From assembly GCA_913048295.1 (NCBI GenBank), contig CAJWWK010000004.1, positions 1 through 64,000 of the forward strand: 64,000 nucleotides of DNA, given 5' to 3'. The translations under genes were made by a program, and so were the position numbers. Shown here piece after piece: positions 24,803 through 34,327 of this stretch. This stretch comes from an uncultured Dehalococcoidia bacterium (GTDB lineage Bacteria; Chloroflexota; Dehalococcoidia; Lucifugimonadales; Lucifugimonadaceae). Below the pieces are notes generated by a model. It saw nothing but the letters and a program-made list of their open reading frames with translations. It did no database searches and was not told the origin of the DNA. Numbering within the stretch: position 1 is the first letter of the stretch; every line of letters begins with the position of its first letter.

Positions 24803-26743
24803 ATGAACAGCCGCTGGATGCGGAACAGCCTCGTCTATCTTGTGATCATCGTCGCAGTGATCACTATCTTCTTCTTGTTTGTCGACTCTCCCACCGGTGA
24901 GGCGAAGGAAATCGGCATCAATGAGATTGTCGAACTCGCGAAAAACAGCAGCGGGTCTTCAAGGCTCGAGATTGAAGTTAAAGGCGACTCGCTCACTATC
25001 TCGGACGGCGTAAACCTGTTCAAATCTCGTAAAGAAGAGGGCTCGAGCGTTGCCGAGCTGCTCTCCAACGCCGGGGTGGACAACGCCAACTACACGGTTC
25101 GGGTGGATGCCGGTGGTGGATTTTCGAGCTTCTTTGGAATCCTGATCGGGTTCCTGCCGCTGATTCTTTTCGGCGGAATCCTGTTGTTCATGATGCGTCA
25201 GGCGCAGGGCAACAGTAACCAGCAGATGGGCTTCGGCCGCAGTCGTGCCCGAATGTTCGTGGGATCAAAGGCCACCGTTACGTTCTTCGATGTGGCCGGT
25301 GTGCCCGAGGCCAAGCAAGAGCTCGAAGAAGTCGTCGAATTTCTGAAGTACCCCGAACGTTTCCAGGCGCTCGGTGCCCGAATCCCCAGCGGTGTACTCC
25401 TTGTCGGACCCCCCGGCACCGGCAAGACACTGCTCGCCCGCGCCGTTGCAGGCGAAGCCGGGGTACCCTTCTTTTCGATCTCCGGTTCGGAGTTCGTTGA
25501 GATGTTTGTGGGTGTCGGTGCCTCTCGCGTGCGTGACCTGTTCGAGCAGGCCAAGCGGCACGCCCCCTGCATTATATTTGTGGATGAAATCGATGCCGTG
25601 GGCCGGCACCGCGGTGCCGGGCTCGGTGGCGGTCACGACGAACGTGAGCAGACCCTGAACCAGATACTCGTCGAGATGGACGGCTTCGATTCGGCGACGA
25701 ATGTGATTGTCATTGCCGCCACCAATCGCCCCGATATTCTTGACCCTGCCCTGCTCCGTCCGGGACGGTTCGACCGCCGGGTCATTCTCGACAACCCGGA
25801 CATCCGGGGGCGCACCGCGATCCTGGATGTACATGCCAAGGGCAAGCCGTTCGACAAGCACGTGGAGCTTGGCGAGATAGCCAGGCAGACGCCAGGGTTC
25901 ACCGGTGCCGACCTTGCGAACCTGATTAACGAGGCGGCGCTGCTAGCCGCGCGCAATAACCAGAAGACCATCAGCTTCGCAAACCTGACCGAGTCGATCG
26001 ACCGCGTATCGATGGGGCCGGCCCGCAAGAGCAAGGTAATCAGCGAGAAAGACCGCAGGATCACCGCGTATCACGAGGCGGGCCACGCGCTGGTCGCCCA
26101 CTATATGCCTGGCGGTTCGCCGATCGGAAAGATTTCGATTATCGCCCGCGGACAGGCGGGTGGGTTTACCCGGTGGCAGCAGGAAGACAAGACTTATTCA
26201 TCGAAGGAGCAACTTGAAGCCCAGATCGCAAGTGCAATGGGCGGACGGGCCGCAGAGGTGCTGAAGGTCGGGGATGTGACTACCGGTGCTTCAAACGATT
26301 TCGAGCAGGCGACGAGCATCGCCCGCGAGATGGTCATGCGCCTCGGCATGAGCGACAAACTTTCACACCGTTCGTTCGGCAAGCGCCAGGGCGGTGCGGT
26401 ATTTCTGGGACGTGAGATGTCGGAGGAGCGTGACTATTCGCTCAAGACTGAAGTGATCATCGATGATGAGATCAACCGGCTGTTGAGAGAGGGCGATGAG
26501 ATGGCCAACAGTCTCCTCGTCGAGCATCACAAGGAACTCGAAGGAATAGCCCAGTTCCTGCTGGAACACGAGACCATCGACGCGGACCAGTTCGTGGCGA
26601 TCATCGAAGGCAAGGAACCGCTGGCGGCCAGTCCGATGACAACTGACGACCCTATCGCGCCCCCCGATGGGCCGACCGACGAGATGCCGGAAGGCGAAGG
26701 ACACGTCGATGGTGCCGCAAACCCGGAGCCGCAGGTCACGTAG
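24803..26743 (+). CDS. ftsH: ATP-dependent zinc metalloprotease FtsH
   Basis: Membrane-anchored hexameric AAA protease that degrades misfolded and regulatory membrane proteins. Two N-terminal helices ([18 protein letters not shown] and [21 protein letters not shown]) flank a periplasmic domain. The AAA domain has [17 protein letters not shown] and [19 protein letters not shown]. The zinc site is HEAGH near residue 430. Length (646 aa) is typical. ATG 24803 directly precedes the first helix. A terminator follows at 26798. Confidence 0.98.
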   Translation: MNSRWMRNSLVYLVIIVAVITIFFLFVDSPTGEAKEIGINEIVELAKNSSGSSRLEIEVKGDSLTISDGVNLFKSRKEEGSSVAELLSNAGVDNANYTVRVDAGGGFSSFFGILIGFLPLILFGGILLFMMRQAQGNSNQQMGFGRSRARMFVGSKATVTFFDVAGVPEAKQELEEVVEFLKYPERFQALGARIPSGVLLVGPPGTGKTLLARAVAGEAGVPFFSISGSEFVEMFVGVGASRVRDLFEQAKRHAPCIIFVDEIDAVGRHRGAGLGGGHDEREQTLNQILVEMDGFDSATNVIVIAATNRPDILDPALLRPGRFDRRVILDNPDIRGRTAILDVHAKGKPFDKHVELGEIARQTPGFTGADLANLINEAALLAARNNQKTISFANLTESIDRVSMGPARKSKVISEKDRRITAYHEAGHALVAHYMPGGSPIGKISIIARGQAGGFTRWQQEDKTYSSKEQLEAQIASAMGGRAAEVLKVGDVTTGASNDFEQATSIAREMVMRLGMSDKLSHRSFGKRQGGAVFLGREMSEERDYSLKTEVIIDDEINRLLREGDEMANSLLVEHHKELEGIAQFLLEHETIDADQFVAIIEGKEPLAASPMTTDDPIAPPDGPTDEMPEGEGHVDGAANPEPQVT

Positions 26744-26797
26744 TAGGGTTGCCCTACTGCTATTTCATCGGTCCTGGCAACCCAAAAAGCTTTGACG

Positions 26798-26824
26798 CGG
26801 CGCTTCCGGCGCCGTTTCTTATTT
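26798..26824 (+). terminator. Rho-independent terminator after ftsH
   Basis: CGGCGC-TTCCG-GCGCCG followed by TTTCTTATTT, 55 bp after the ftsH stop. Confidence 0.8.
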
Positions 26825-26896
26825 CCGGATATGGGCGCCCGAATAAAAACGTGGGGCTGATGACCAGGTGGACAACTTGAACGGAGCGGACAGGCT

Positions 26897-27592
26897 GTGA
26901 GCACTGTATTTTCGGGCAAGCGGTGGTCGATTCAGCGGTTTATCTCGGGCTTCGCGAACAATGGGTTCCTGATTACATGTTTGCGTACCGGAAAATCGGT
27001 AATCGTCGACACTCCGGCGCACCCTGATGAGTTGGTGGCCGCGTCCAGCGCGACGCAGGTCGAAGCTATCCTGATTACCCATGGTCACAGTGACCACCTC
27101 GAGGGTTTCGCCGCGGTGACTGATGTGTTCGGCGCACCCGTTGGCATCGGCACGGCCGACCGTGAGATGTTGCCTGCCTCGGCAAAAAGGGTGTCGGAAT
27201 ACCTGGACATTTCAACGAACCGGCTGATCGAGGTCGGCGATATCGCACTGCGTCCCATGGCCACACCAGGCCACACCCCCGGCTCGACTTGTTTCGTGCT
27301 CGGGCTATCGCCGCGACCCGAAGTCGGGGCGCCGGACTCGGGGGAGTCGGTTTCTCATGTGTTCACGGGCGACACGTTGTTCCCGGGAGGTCCCGGGAGG
27401 TCGGCATCGCCGGACGCACTCAGGCAGATGCTCGACTCGATCAACGGGCATATCTATGTACTGCCCGATTCGACCGTCATTCTCCCCGGTCACGGCGAGT
27501 TCACCACAATCGGCGATTCGAAGCGAGAGTATGCCGTTTTCGCGGCCAGACCGGTCGCTGCAACTCTTTCTGGAGATGTGACTTGGGCCTAG
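26897..27592 (+). CDS. MBL-fold metallohydrolase (glyoxalase II-like)
   Basis: A 231-residue metallo-beta-lactamase-fold hydrolase. Ligands: THGHSDHLEG (HxHxDH), TPGHTPGS, FTGDTLFPGG (bridging Asp) and PGHGEFT. It resembles hydroxyacylglutathione hydrolase-type thioesterases, but the substrate is unclear. It starts at GTG 26897, 72 bp after the ftsH terminator. The CPBP gene begins about 30 bp after its stop, so the two are likely co-transcribed. Confidence 0.88.
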   Translation: MSTVFSGKRWSIQRFISGFANNGFLITCLRTGKSVIVDTPAHPDELVAASSATQVEAILITHGHSDHLEGFAAVTDVFGAPVGIGTADREMLPASAKRVSEYLDISTNRLIEVGDIALRPMATPGHTPGSTCFVLGLSPRPEVGAPDSGESVSHVFTGDTLFPGGPGRSASPDALRQMLDSINGHIYVLPDSTVILPGHGEFTTIGDSKREYAVFAARPVAATLSGDVTWA

Positions 27593-27621
27593 GCGATCAA
27601 GTGGGCGGGGATGGCCGGTTG

Positions 27622-28548
27622 ATGCCACCAGAAACGGGGCTTCGAGGGGGGCAGGACCCGAGCGGCACCTTATTGCAGGAGGTGATGTGGGGGCCGCTCG
27701 ATGTGGTTACCGGTGCAACGCTCACGATGCTCGTCGTGATTTCGATACTCAGTTTCGGCGGAGTTGTCGGCACGTCTGCCGGGTATGAAACATCGGTCAC
27801 TTCGCCCGCGGGCTACATCGTTGGGGCGCTATCAAGCGTGCTCGCCGTGCTGCTTGTCCGTGTAACGCGATCTCCGCTCTGGCCCGTCGTGGTGGCGATC
27901 TCGATGGGCGTTGGACTGGTTTCGGCCAGTTACCTGTTGGCGACCGACGCGGGCGATGGCGTTGCCGAGGTGGTCGGTGTGCCCGTGTCGATCATTGCTG
28001 TGACGGTGATGTCGGCTTCTTTTGCCGTGATTGGCTTCGCGCTGTCGACAATGCGTTACCGTGAACCTGTGGGTGCGCTGGGTTTCATCAGGACGAGCGG
28101 GATCAAGCCTTATCTGTTTGCGGCGGGCATGTGGCTGATCGGCATCGTCGCACTACTGGTAGTGATGCAGTTTTTAATCTGGTTGGGTATAGATTTCCTG
28201 CTGCCACCTGACACTGCGCAGCAAGCACTGGACGAGGCCGACGGAAACATTGTGATTGCGCTGCTGCTCGTGGCGGTTGTCGGGCCGGTTGCTGAGGAAA
28301 TATTCTTCCGGGGGTTCGTACTCACCGGTCTGCTGAGACGTTTCGGGGTCGCGCGAGCCCTGCTACTTTCATCGCTGCTGTTCGGGGCATTTCACATCGA
28401 TCCGGGAGCAATCCTGCTCACTTTCATGCTGGGCCTGGTGCTCGGCTGGGTGTACCTTAAAACCGGTTCGATCTGGCCCGCCATCTTCGCCCACTCGCTG
28501 CACAATGCAGTTGCCGTTCTGGCGGCCAAGTACTGGACGGCGGCCTGA
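27622..28548 (+). CDS. CPBP-family intramembrane metalloprotease
   Basis: A polytopic membrane protein of the CAAX protease/bacteriocin-processing (Abi, CPBP) family. The C-terminal domain has the three motifs: AEEIFFRGFVL (EExxxR), FGAFHIDPG and HSLHNAVA (HxxxN). Around seven or eight helices. ATG 27622 is the most downstream start before the conserved part; GTG 27601 and TTG 27583 are also in frame. Substrates of bacterial members are mostly unknown. Confidence 0.88.
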   Translation: MPPETGLRGGQDPSGTLLQEVMWGPLDVVTGATLTMLVVISILSFGGVVGTSAGYETSVTSPAGYIVGALSSVLAVLLVRVTRSPLWPVVVAISMGVGLVSASYLLATDAGDGVAEVVGVPVSIIAVTVMSASFAVIGFALSTMRYREPVGALGFIRTSGIKPYLFAAGMWLIGIVALLVVMQFLIWLGIDFLLPPDTAQQALDEADGNIVIALLLVAVVGPVAEEIFFRGFVLTGLLRRFGVARALLLSSLLFGAFHIDPGAILLTFMLGLVLGWVYLKTGSIWPAIFAHSLHNAVAVLAAKYWTAA

Positions 28549-28628
28549 GCGATTGAGCCGTGGCGGCGGGGGTCGATGCCTAGGAATCGTAGCCGGTCAA
28601 AAATCACGCCAGGAAACCGAAAGCAAAT

Positions 28629-29447
28629 ATGGGAACCGATAGAATTCGCGAGGCGTTCGAGCAGGCTAGGGCCGGAGGCCGGATCGCGCTTGTCCCGTAC
28701 GTGACGGTCGGGTTCCCTGAAATAGACCTGACTACCGAAATCGTACGGGCGGTCGTCGATGGCGGCGCCGATGTTATCGAGCTCGGTGTGCCGTTCAGCG
28801 ATCCTGTTGGAGAAGGGCCAACTATCCAGGCTTCCGGCTACCGGGCCCTTCTCAACGGGGTAACGCCCGGGACGTGCATCGAGGCGGCTATGGCTATCCG
28901 GGGTGCCGGTATCGATGTGCCGATCGTATTTATGGGTTACTACAACAACATCCTCTCGGCGGGCCTTGACGATTACTGTTCCCGGGTTAGGGAAGCGGGT
29001 GTCGACGGGTTGATTGTGGCCGACCTCCCGGCACTTGAGGCGGGCCCGTTGCAGGACGCAGCAGACCGCGTTGGCCTTGCGGTGATTCCGCTGCTGGCGC
29101 TGACTTCGACCGACGAAGCGATCAGGCACGCTTGTGCGCGTGCGTTCGGGTTCGTCTACTGCATCTCGGTGCTCGGGGTGACGGGCGCTCGGGCGACGAT
29201 GTCGGCGCGGGTCGAGGGGCTGGCAAACAAGGTGCGGAAGTACACCGATCTGCCGGTTGCGATAGGTTTTGGCATATCGAATGCCGCCCATGTTGGGCAG
29301 GTTGCGAAATATGCCGATGGCGCCGTGGTCGGGAGTGCGCTGATCGACACTCTGGCCGACGGTGATAGTTCAGGGGCCGCGGCACGGGCCGGAGCCTACA
29401 TTCGCTCGCTGGCCAGCGGCACGTCAAGAAAAGTCGTGGCAAACTAG
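28629..29447 (+). CDS. trpA: Tryptophan synthase alpha chain
   Basis: Cleaves indole-3-glycerol phosphate to indole and glyceraldehyde 3-phosphate; the indole is channelled to TrpB. A 272-residue TIM barrel with VIELGVPFSDP (catalytic Glu), VFMGYYNNIL, IVADLPALE, VTGARA and IGFGIS. The second catalytic position, Asp60 of E. coli TrpA (LADGPTIQ), is Glu here (VGEGPTIQ). trpB is not adjacent upstream, which is unusual. It heads a small aromatic cluster with aroH and DAHP synthase. Confidence 0.93.
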   Translation: MGTDRIREAFEQARAGGRIALVPYVTVGFPEIDLTTEIVRAVVDGGADVIELGVPFSDPVGEGPTIQASGYRALLNGVTPGTCIEAAMAIRGAGIDVPIVFMGYYNNILSAGLDDYCSRVREAGVDGLIVADLPALEAGPLQDAADRVGLAVIPLLALTSTDEAIRHACARAFGFVYCISVLGVTGARATMSARVEGLANKVRKYTDLPVAIGFGISNAAHVGQVAKYADGAVVGSALIDTLADGDSSGAAARAGAYIRSLASGTSRKVVAN

Positions 29448-29571
29448 GTCGCCAGAGTCGCGGGAGTCACCGACGGCTACTAAAATATCGTAATCACGAG
29501 TATTCCTTGCGCATCGGAAATTCGGTCGCTCTGAAAAACGGGTCCAACTGCCAAATCGGCACGAGAAATCA

Positions 29572-29952
29572 ATGGCAACGAAGGTTCGCGGCGTAAAAGG
29601 CGCAACAACAACCGGAGGCACCTCGGTGGAGGATGTCCTGACTGCGACCGCAGAGCTCTTGCAAGTGCTTGTCGATGAAAACGGCATCGAGCAGGATGAC
29701 ATTGCCTCTGTGCAGTTCACCACCAGCCCCGATCTAGTTGCCGAATTCCCGGCCGTCGCTGCCCGCGAGCGCTTCGATTGGAACGATGTGCCGTTAATGT
29801 GCGGTCACGAAATGGCCAGACCCGGCGCGCTTACCCGGTGCATCCGTATACTGATTTTGTGGAACACTGAACAAACTCAGAGCGAAGTCAGGCACGCATA
29901 CTTGAACGGTGCTGCTAAGCTTCGTCCCGACCTTTCGACAGCCAACACGTAA
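29572..29952 (+). CDS. aroH: Chorismate mutase, AroH type
   Basis: Converts chorismate to prephenate for Phe and Tyr synthesis. A 126-residue AroH-class (Bacillus-type trimeric) enzyme, recognised by KVRGVKGATT at the start, FTTSPDLVAEFPA, VPLMCGHEM and GALTRCIRILI with the substrate-binding arginine, and VRHAYLNGAAKLRPDL near the end. ATG 29572 fits. It is followed by the Tyr-rich small ORF and DAHP synthase. Confidence 0.93.
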   Translation: MATKVRGVKGATTTGGTSVEDVLTATAELLQVLVDENGIEQDDIASVQFTTSPDLVAEFPAVAARERFDWNDVPLMCGHEMARPGALTRCIRILILWNTEQTQSEVRHAYLNGAAKLRPDLSTANT

Positions 29953-29956
29953 AGAC

Positions 29957-30142
29957 ATGAGCGAACGCAATAAAAAGACCAATTTCATGCCCGGTCGGCG
30001 CGATCGAAGCGCGGCCGCGATCGTCTATATGCGTTCAGCCGGGTACGCCCCGCTCTCCTATGCCTCCGGCTACACCTGTGCCGACGGCTATATTGGCGGG
30101 TTGTTTACGTTCGGGCGCTCCTATCGCAGCCTGTCTGCCTGA
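29957..30142 (+). CDS. Tyr-rich small ORF, candidate leader peptide
   Basis: A 61-codon ORF beginning 4 bp after aroH and ending 135 bp before DAHP synthase. Its second half holds six Tyr codons within about 35 codons (VYMRSAGYAPLSYASGYT, then GYIGG and RSYRS). A hairpin GGG-CGCTC/GAGCG-T-CCC (30113-30149) overlaps its stop codon. Such a Tyr-rich reading frame before a Tyr/Phe pathway gene could sense tRNA-Tyr charging by attenuation. No poly-U terminator or T-box was seen. It could also be a chance ORF. Confidence 0.35.
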   Translation: MSERNKKTNFMPGRRDRSAAAIVYMRSAGYAPLSYASGYTCADGYIGGLFTFGRSYRSLSA

Positions 30143-30277
30143 GCGTCCCCGGCCAACCCCCACTGGATTTATGAAGCTTCCCGCCCCACAGCATGCAACT
30201 GTGCCGGTCTGACTGAGTGAATCACGAACCCCGATAAACCCATCCGCACACAAGTTGTAGAGAAAAATAACAACGTC

Positions 30278-31333
30278 ATGTCCACATCAGATATTCGAGT
30301 CACTGGTATTCAGCCGCTCGATCCGCCCAGAAGTTACATTGAAGCGCAGCCGATTACGCCGAAGATCGCTGAAGTGGTGATCGAGGCCCGCAACGCAATC
30401 GAAAATATCGGCAAGCGCACCGACAAACGCATGGTGATGCTGGTTGGTCCCTGCTCTATACACGATGAGACGGCCGGGCTCGAGTACGCAAAGCGGCTCG
30501 CAGTTCTCGCCGAGGAGGTCAAAGACTCCATCCTCGTTGTAATGCGGGTTTATTTCGAAAAGCCGCGGACCACGGTCGGCTGGAAGGGGTTGATCAACGA
30601 CCCGAACCTCGATGGCACGTTCGATATGCAAACCGGGCTGAGGCGCGCCCGGGCGTTTCTACTTGAAGTAGGAAATCTTGGCCTGCCAGCGGGGACTGAA
30701 TTTCTCGACCCGTTCACTCCCCAGTACCTAGCCGACCTGATCGCGTGGGGTGCCATCGGCGCACGGACGACTGAAAGCCAGACCCACCGGCAGATGGCAA
30801 GCGGTCTGTCGATGCCGATCGGCTATAAGAACGGTACCGGTGGCAGCTGCCAGATAGCAGTCGATGCGATGCTGGCCGCAAGGTCGCCACACGCGTTTCT
30901 CGGTATCGACCTCGACGGTCGGGCTGCGGTTGTAAACACTATCGGAAACTCGGCGCAACACTTGATCCTTCGCGGCGGGTCCTACCCCAACTACGACGAG
31001 GAGTCAGTGCTTTCGGCGAGTTCGCTCCTCGAAATCGCGGGGCTTCAGCCAAACGTCGTAATCGATTGTTCGCACGCAAACAGCAACAAGGACCACAGGC
31101 GACAGCCGATTGTGTTCCGTGAGGCTATTCGCCAGCGCGTCGAGGGTAATGAGGGTGTCATCGGGCTGATGCTGGAAAGCCACATTAACGAGGGTAACCA
31201 GCCGATGGGCAAGCTCGCCGATTTGAAGTACGGTGTTTCAATTACCGATGCCTGTATCAACTGGAGATCGACCGAGGAATTGCTTCGTGAGGCACACGCA
31301 AAACTTAACCAGAAGGCCGGGGCTCTCGCCTGA
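30278..31333 (+). CDS. 3-deoxy-7-phosphoheptulonate synthase (type I, AroFGH-like)
   Basis: DAHP synthase: condenses phosphoenolpyruvate and erythrose 4-phosphate, the first step of the shikimate pathway. A 351-residue protein of the enteric AroF/G/H class: MLVGPCSIHD, VVMRVYFEKPRTTVGWKG, GARTTESQTHRQMASGLS, GYKNGTGG and VIDCSHANSNKDHRRQ with metal and substrate residues. The N-terminal extension in this class binds feedback inhibitors (Tyr, Phe or Trp); which one applies cannot be read off. The preceding Tyr-rich ORF may hint at Tyr. Confidence 0.95.
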   Translation: MSTSDIRVTGIQPLDPPRSYIEAQPITPKIAEVVIEARNAIENIGKRTDKRMVMLVGPCSIHDETAGLEYAKRLAVLAEEVKDSILVVMRVYFEKPRTTVGWKGLINDPNLDGTFDMQTGLRRARAFLLEVGNLGLPAGTEFLDPFTPQYLADLIAWGAIGARTTESQTHRQMASGLSMPIGYKNGTGGSCQIAVDAMLAARSPHAFLGIDLDGRAAVVNTIGNSAQHLILRGGSYPNYDEESVLSASSLLEIAGLQPNVVIDCSHANSNKDHRRQPIVFREAIRQRVEGNEGVIGLMLESHINEGNQPMGKLADLKYGVSITDACINWRSTEELLREAHAKLNQKAGALA

Positions 31334-31375
31334 GTTTCCCGGAAGTCGATTGCCTTTCCAGTCCGGCCAAACGGC

Positions 31376-32344
31376 ATGCCGATAACCGAACCGTCCGCAT
31401 CCATAGAGGCCCCAGGCGGCCCCACGGTCGCCACTATCGGCACCTTCGACGGAGTGCACCTGGGTCACCGCGCGCTGTTGCGGCAGGTGAGGCATGAAGC
31501 CGAGGCGCGCAGTGCGAGATCGGTCGCACTCGTGTTCAGGGAACAGCCGCGGGCGTTTTTCAATCCGGGCAAAAAGGTTTCGTACCTTTGCGATTTCGAA
31601 GCCCGGATAGCAATGCTTGGCGAGACCGGCGTCGATGAGATCGTTGAACTGGAATTCGGGCCGACGATCCAGAAATTGTCTTCGGAGGAGTTCGTTGTGG
31701 GTCTGCGCGACCGTATCGGTCTTGAGGCGTTGATCGTTGGGCCCGGGGCCCGCATCGGAGCCGACCAGGTAAGGGTGGAAGATCTCGCATCACCTCGATC
31801 TGGCGGAACCGGGCCCGGTGGGTCGGGCGTCGTGTCCGGCGTCGAATTCATTGCGGCACCGGCAGCGATGGTCGATGGGCATGCGGTGTCGAGCTCGGCG
31901 ATTCGGAAGGCAGTGATGGAGGGTCGGTGCGAGTCCGCGGCGAAGATGCTCGGACGCAATTACTCGATTACCGGCACAGTGGGTGCGGGCGAAAAGCGTG
32001 GACGAGATCTGGGGTTTCCGACGGCAAACCTCGAAACTGATTTTGCAGTAACGGTTCCGGAAAATGGAATTTACGCCACTCTCGCCACGGTGGATGGTGC
32101 GACGTACCGGGCGGCCACCGGCATTGGTGTTCGCCCGACTTTCGATACCGATGGCGGGCGAACTATTGAGGCGTTCCTGCTGGACTTTGAGGGCGACCTT
32201 TATACGAAGCGACTCCGCCTGGAGTTCGTAACACGGCTCCGGAGCGAGGTCGCATTCGATTCAGTCGATGAGCTGGTGGAACAGATGAACAGGGACGTTG
32301 AAGAGACCCACGAGGTGCTGGCGGCACGGTTCCCCGGTCGATAG
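31376..32344 (+). CDS. ribF: Bifunctional riboflavin kinase/FAD synthetase
   Basis: Makes FMN from riboflavin, then FAD. The N-terminal adenylyltransferase domain has TIGTFDGVHLGHRALL and the SSSAIRKAVMEG motif; the C-terminal kinase domain has KRGRDLGFPTANLE and GIGVRPTFDTDGGRTIEAFLLDF. 322 residues, a usual length. ATG 31376 lies 42 bp after DAHP synthase. Confidence 0.95.
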   Translation: MPITEPSASIEAPGGPTVATIGTFDGVHLGHRALLRQVRHEAEARSARSVALVFREQPRAFFNPGKKVSYLCDFEARIAMLGETGVDEIVELEFGPTIQKLSSEEFVVGLRDRIGLEALIVGPGARIGADQVRVEDLASPRSGGTGPGGSGVVSGVEFIAAPAAMVDGHAVSSSAIRKAVMEGRCESAAKMLGRNYSITGTVGAGEKRGRDLGFPTANLETDFAVTVPENGIYATLATVDGATYRAATGIGVRPTFDTDGGRTIEAFLLDFEGDLYTKRLRLEFVTRLRSEVAFDSVDELVEQMNRDVEETHEVLAARFPGR

Positions 32345-32423
32345 CACGACCGGCAATCTGAACGCCATTTTCTGCCACTAAAAAAAATCCCCTGATAACC
32401 TCCCGGTAATCCGTACAAACGCT

Positions 32424-33737
32424 ATGACGACCAACACAGAATTCGCAAACGTAACCGAAGAACTCGAGTGGCGGGGGGCGTTATTCGATGCAACTCCCGG
32501 TGCGGCGCACGTGCTCGCCACGGAAAAAGTGACCTGCTACAACGGTTTTGACCCCTCTGCAAGCAGTCTTCACATTGGCAGTCTTGTGCCGATCATGGGG
32601 CTGGTCCGCCTGCAGCGCCACGGGCACACGCCGATTGCGCTTGTCGGGGGCGGGACCGGGATGATCGGCGACCCGTCGTTCCGCGCCGAAGAGCGTAAGT
32701 TGATGGGAATCGACCAGATCGACGAGAATGTCGAGGCGATTCGCCTTCAGCTGGAGCCGTTTCTCGATTTCAAGGCGAGTTCGAACCCGGCCCGGATGGT
32801 CAACAATGCCGACTGGCTGCGCAAGACCAACCTGCTGGATTTTCTGCGCGATATCGGCAAGCACTTTACGGTCAACACGATGATGGGCCGCGAGTCCGTG
32901 AAGGGCCGGTTCGGTCGGGACAGCGGAATTTCGTTCACCGAGTTCAGCTACCAGTTGCTGCAGGCCTACGATTTCCTGAGGCTGTACGAGATAGACAAAT
33001 GCGGGTTTCAGGCCGGTGGAAGCGACCAGTGGGGCAATATTCTCGGCGGCGTCGACCTGATTCGCCGGATCCATGGTGCCGATTCTGACGGGCTGCCGCG
33101 GGCGCACGGCATCGCCTACCCGCTTGTGATCACCGCGAGCGGCGAGAAGTTCGGAAAATCGGCCGGCAACGCCCCAACGCTCGACCCAAAGCAGACATCG
33201 CCGTACCGGCTCTACCAGTTCTTCCTGAACGTGGCCGATGCCGACGCTGTTCCTTATCTGAAGCTGTTTACGCTGCTCAACCAGTTGCAGATTGGCGAGC
33301 TGGACGTTGCCGTGAAGACCGAGCCCGGGAAGCGGGAGGCGCAGAGGAAGCTTGCAGAAGAGGTGACGCAGACCGTTCATGGCCAGGGTGGATTGGACCA
33401 GGCCCTGCGAGTGACACGCGCCTTCTTCGGGGGCGACATTGCTGGCCTTTCGGCCGATGAGATGGAAGATGTGCTGGATGGTTCTTCAGTTACCGAGATT
33501 CGCCGTGACGAGTTGTCGGGGGAAGGGATCCGGTTCTCGGAACTGGCGGTGAAGGCCGCTGCCGGGAAGTCGGGTGGCGATGTGCGGCGCACGGTTGAGC
33601 AGGGCGGGATGTACCTGAACGGTGAGCGAGTTGAGAATGCCGACCGCGCCGTGGTGCTGGGCGATCTCGTCGAAGGACGGCTGCTGGTTATACGCCGGGG
33701 CCGCAAGAGCTACTCGCTGGTGAAGCTGGCCGATTAG
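32424..33737 (+). CDS. tyrS: Tyrosyl-tRNA synthetase
   Basis: Class I synthetase charging tRNA-Tyr. GFDPSASSLHIGSLVP carries the HIGH-type motif (HIGS), QAGGSDQWGNI binds tyrosine, and KFGKSAGNA is the KMSKS equivalent. A C-terminal S4-like RNA-binding domain follows (GGMYLNGERVENADRAV). 437 residues. ATG 32424. Confidence 0.96.
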   Translation: MTTNTEFANVTEELEWRGALFDATPGAAHVLATEKVTCYNGFDPSASSLHIGSLVPIMGLVRLQRHGHTPIALVGGGTGMIGDPSFRAEERKLMGIDQIDENVEAIRLQLEPFLDFKASSNPARMVNNADWLRKTNLLDFLRDIGKHFTVNTMMGRESVKGRFGRDSGISFTEFSYQLLQAYDFLRLYEIDKCGFQAGGSDQWGNILGGVDLIRRIHGADSDGLPRAHGIAYPLVITASGEKFGKSAGNAPTLDPKQTSPYRLYQFFLNVADADAVPYLKLFTLLNQLQIGELDVAVKTEPGKREAQRKLAEEVTQTVHGQGGLDQALRVTRAFFGGDIAGLSADEMEDVLDGSSVTEIRRDELSGEGIRFSELAVKAAAGKSGGDVRRTVEQGGMYLNGERVENADRAVVLGDLVEGRLLVIRRGRKSYSLVKLAD

Positions 33738-33799
33738 GGGCGGGTATTCTGCGAGATGACCGAAGGCAAGTTCGGCATTTCGGAGACCTGTCAGCTGCT

Positions 33800-33827
33800 G
33801 AGGTCCCTCCGCTCCGGTCGGGAAATC
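33800..33827 (+). repeat. Dispersed palindromic element, B family (copy B4)
   Basis: Identical over 28 nt to copy B3 at 10013-10040. It lies between tyrS and a truncated oxidoreductase gene. The rest of 33738-34057 contains no gene that I can recognise. Confidence 0.85.
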
Positions 33828-34045
33828 TACTTTCTTTGAGGTCGAACGCGGGGTCGCTCTCACAACCGTCTAAGCCGGGCAAACGCGTCGAACGCCCCGG
33901 ATAGAGGATGATCGTCGATGTAAGGCCAACAACAAAGCGCCCACCGTTGCCGTAACAAATAGTGATGGCAGTCAGAGGGCGCTCTGCTGCGAGACAGCAG
34001 TGGGAACTTGCCGTAATGCCCGCGAAATGAATCAGGGCATGCCGT

Positions 34046-34327
34046 GGCTGGCTGCACATGGCGACCGGCGGGGTGATCAAGGTGATCGCCGATCAGCAGA
34101 CCGGTGTTTTGCTTGGGGCGACGGCTTGCGGTCCTACTACCGCCGAAATACTGGGCATGCTCACTCTCGCAGTGCATAAGCGCATCGTGCTGGACGATCT
34201 GCGGAGCACGATCTATGCCTTCCCCACTTTCTACGGCGGGGTAAGAGAGGCGATCGGGGCCTACGCACACGGCGTGACGACGGTCCTCGATCCCGAGTAC
34301 GCGGGCTTCAGGCCGGTCGAAGGCTGA
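34046..34327 (+). pseudogene. Orphan dimerisation domain of a disulfide oxidoreductase
   Basis: The C-terminal (Pyr_redox_dim) part of a mercuric reductase/dihydrolipoamide dehydrogenase-like flavoenzyme: GWLHMATGGVIKVIAD, GVLLGATACGPTTAEIL, LTLAVHKRIVLDDL and IYAFPTFYGGVREAI. The frame is closed by a stop at ~34028, and the FAD and NAD domains are gone. ATG 34058 could start an 89-residue remnant, but it would lack the active site. Confidence 0.75.

Noticed and set aside
29953-30277. T-box riboswitch before DAHP synthase
   Set aside because: The AGGGTGGNACCGCG-type antiterminator sequence and a poly-U terminator are absent.
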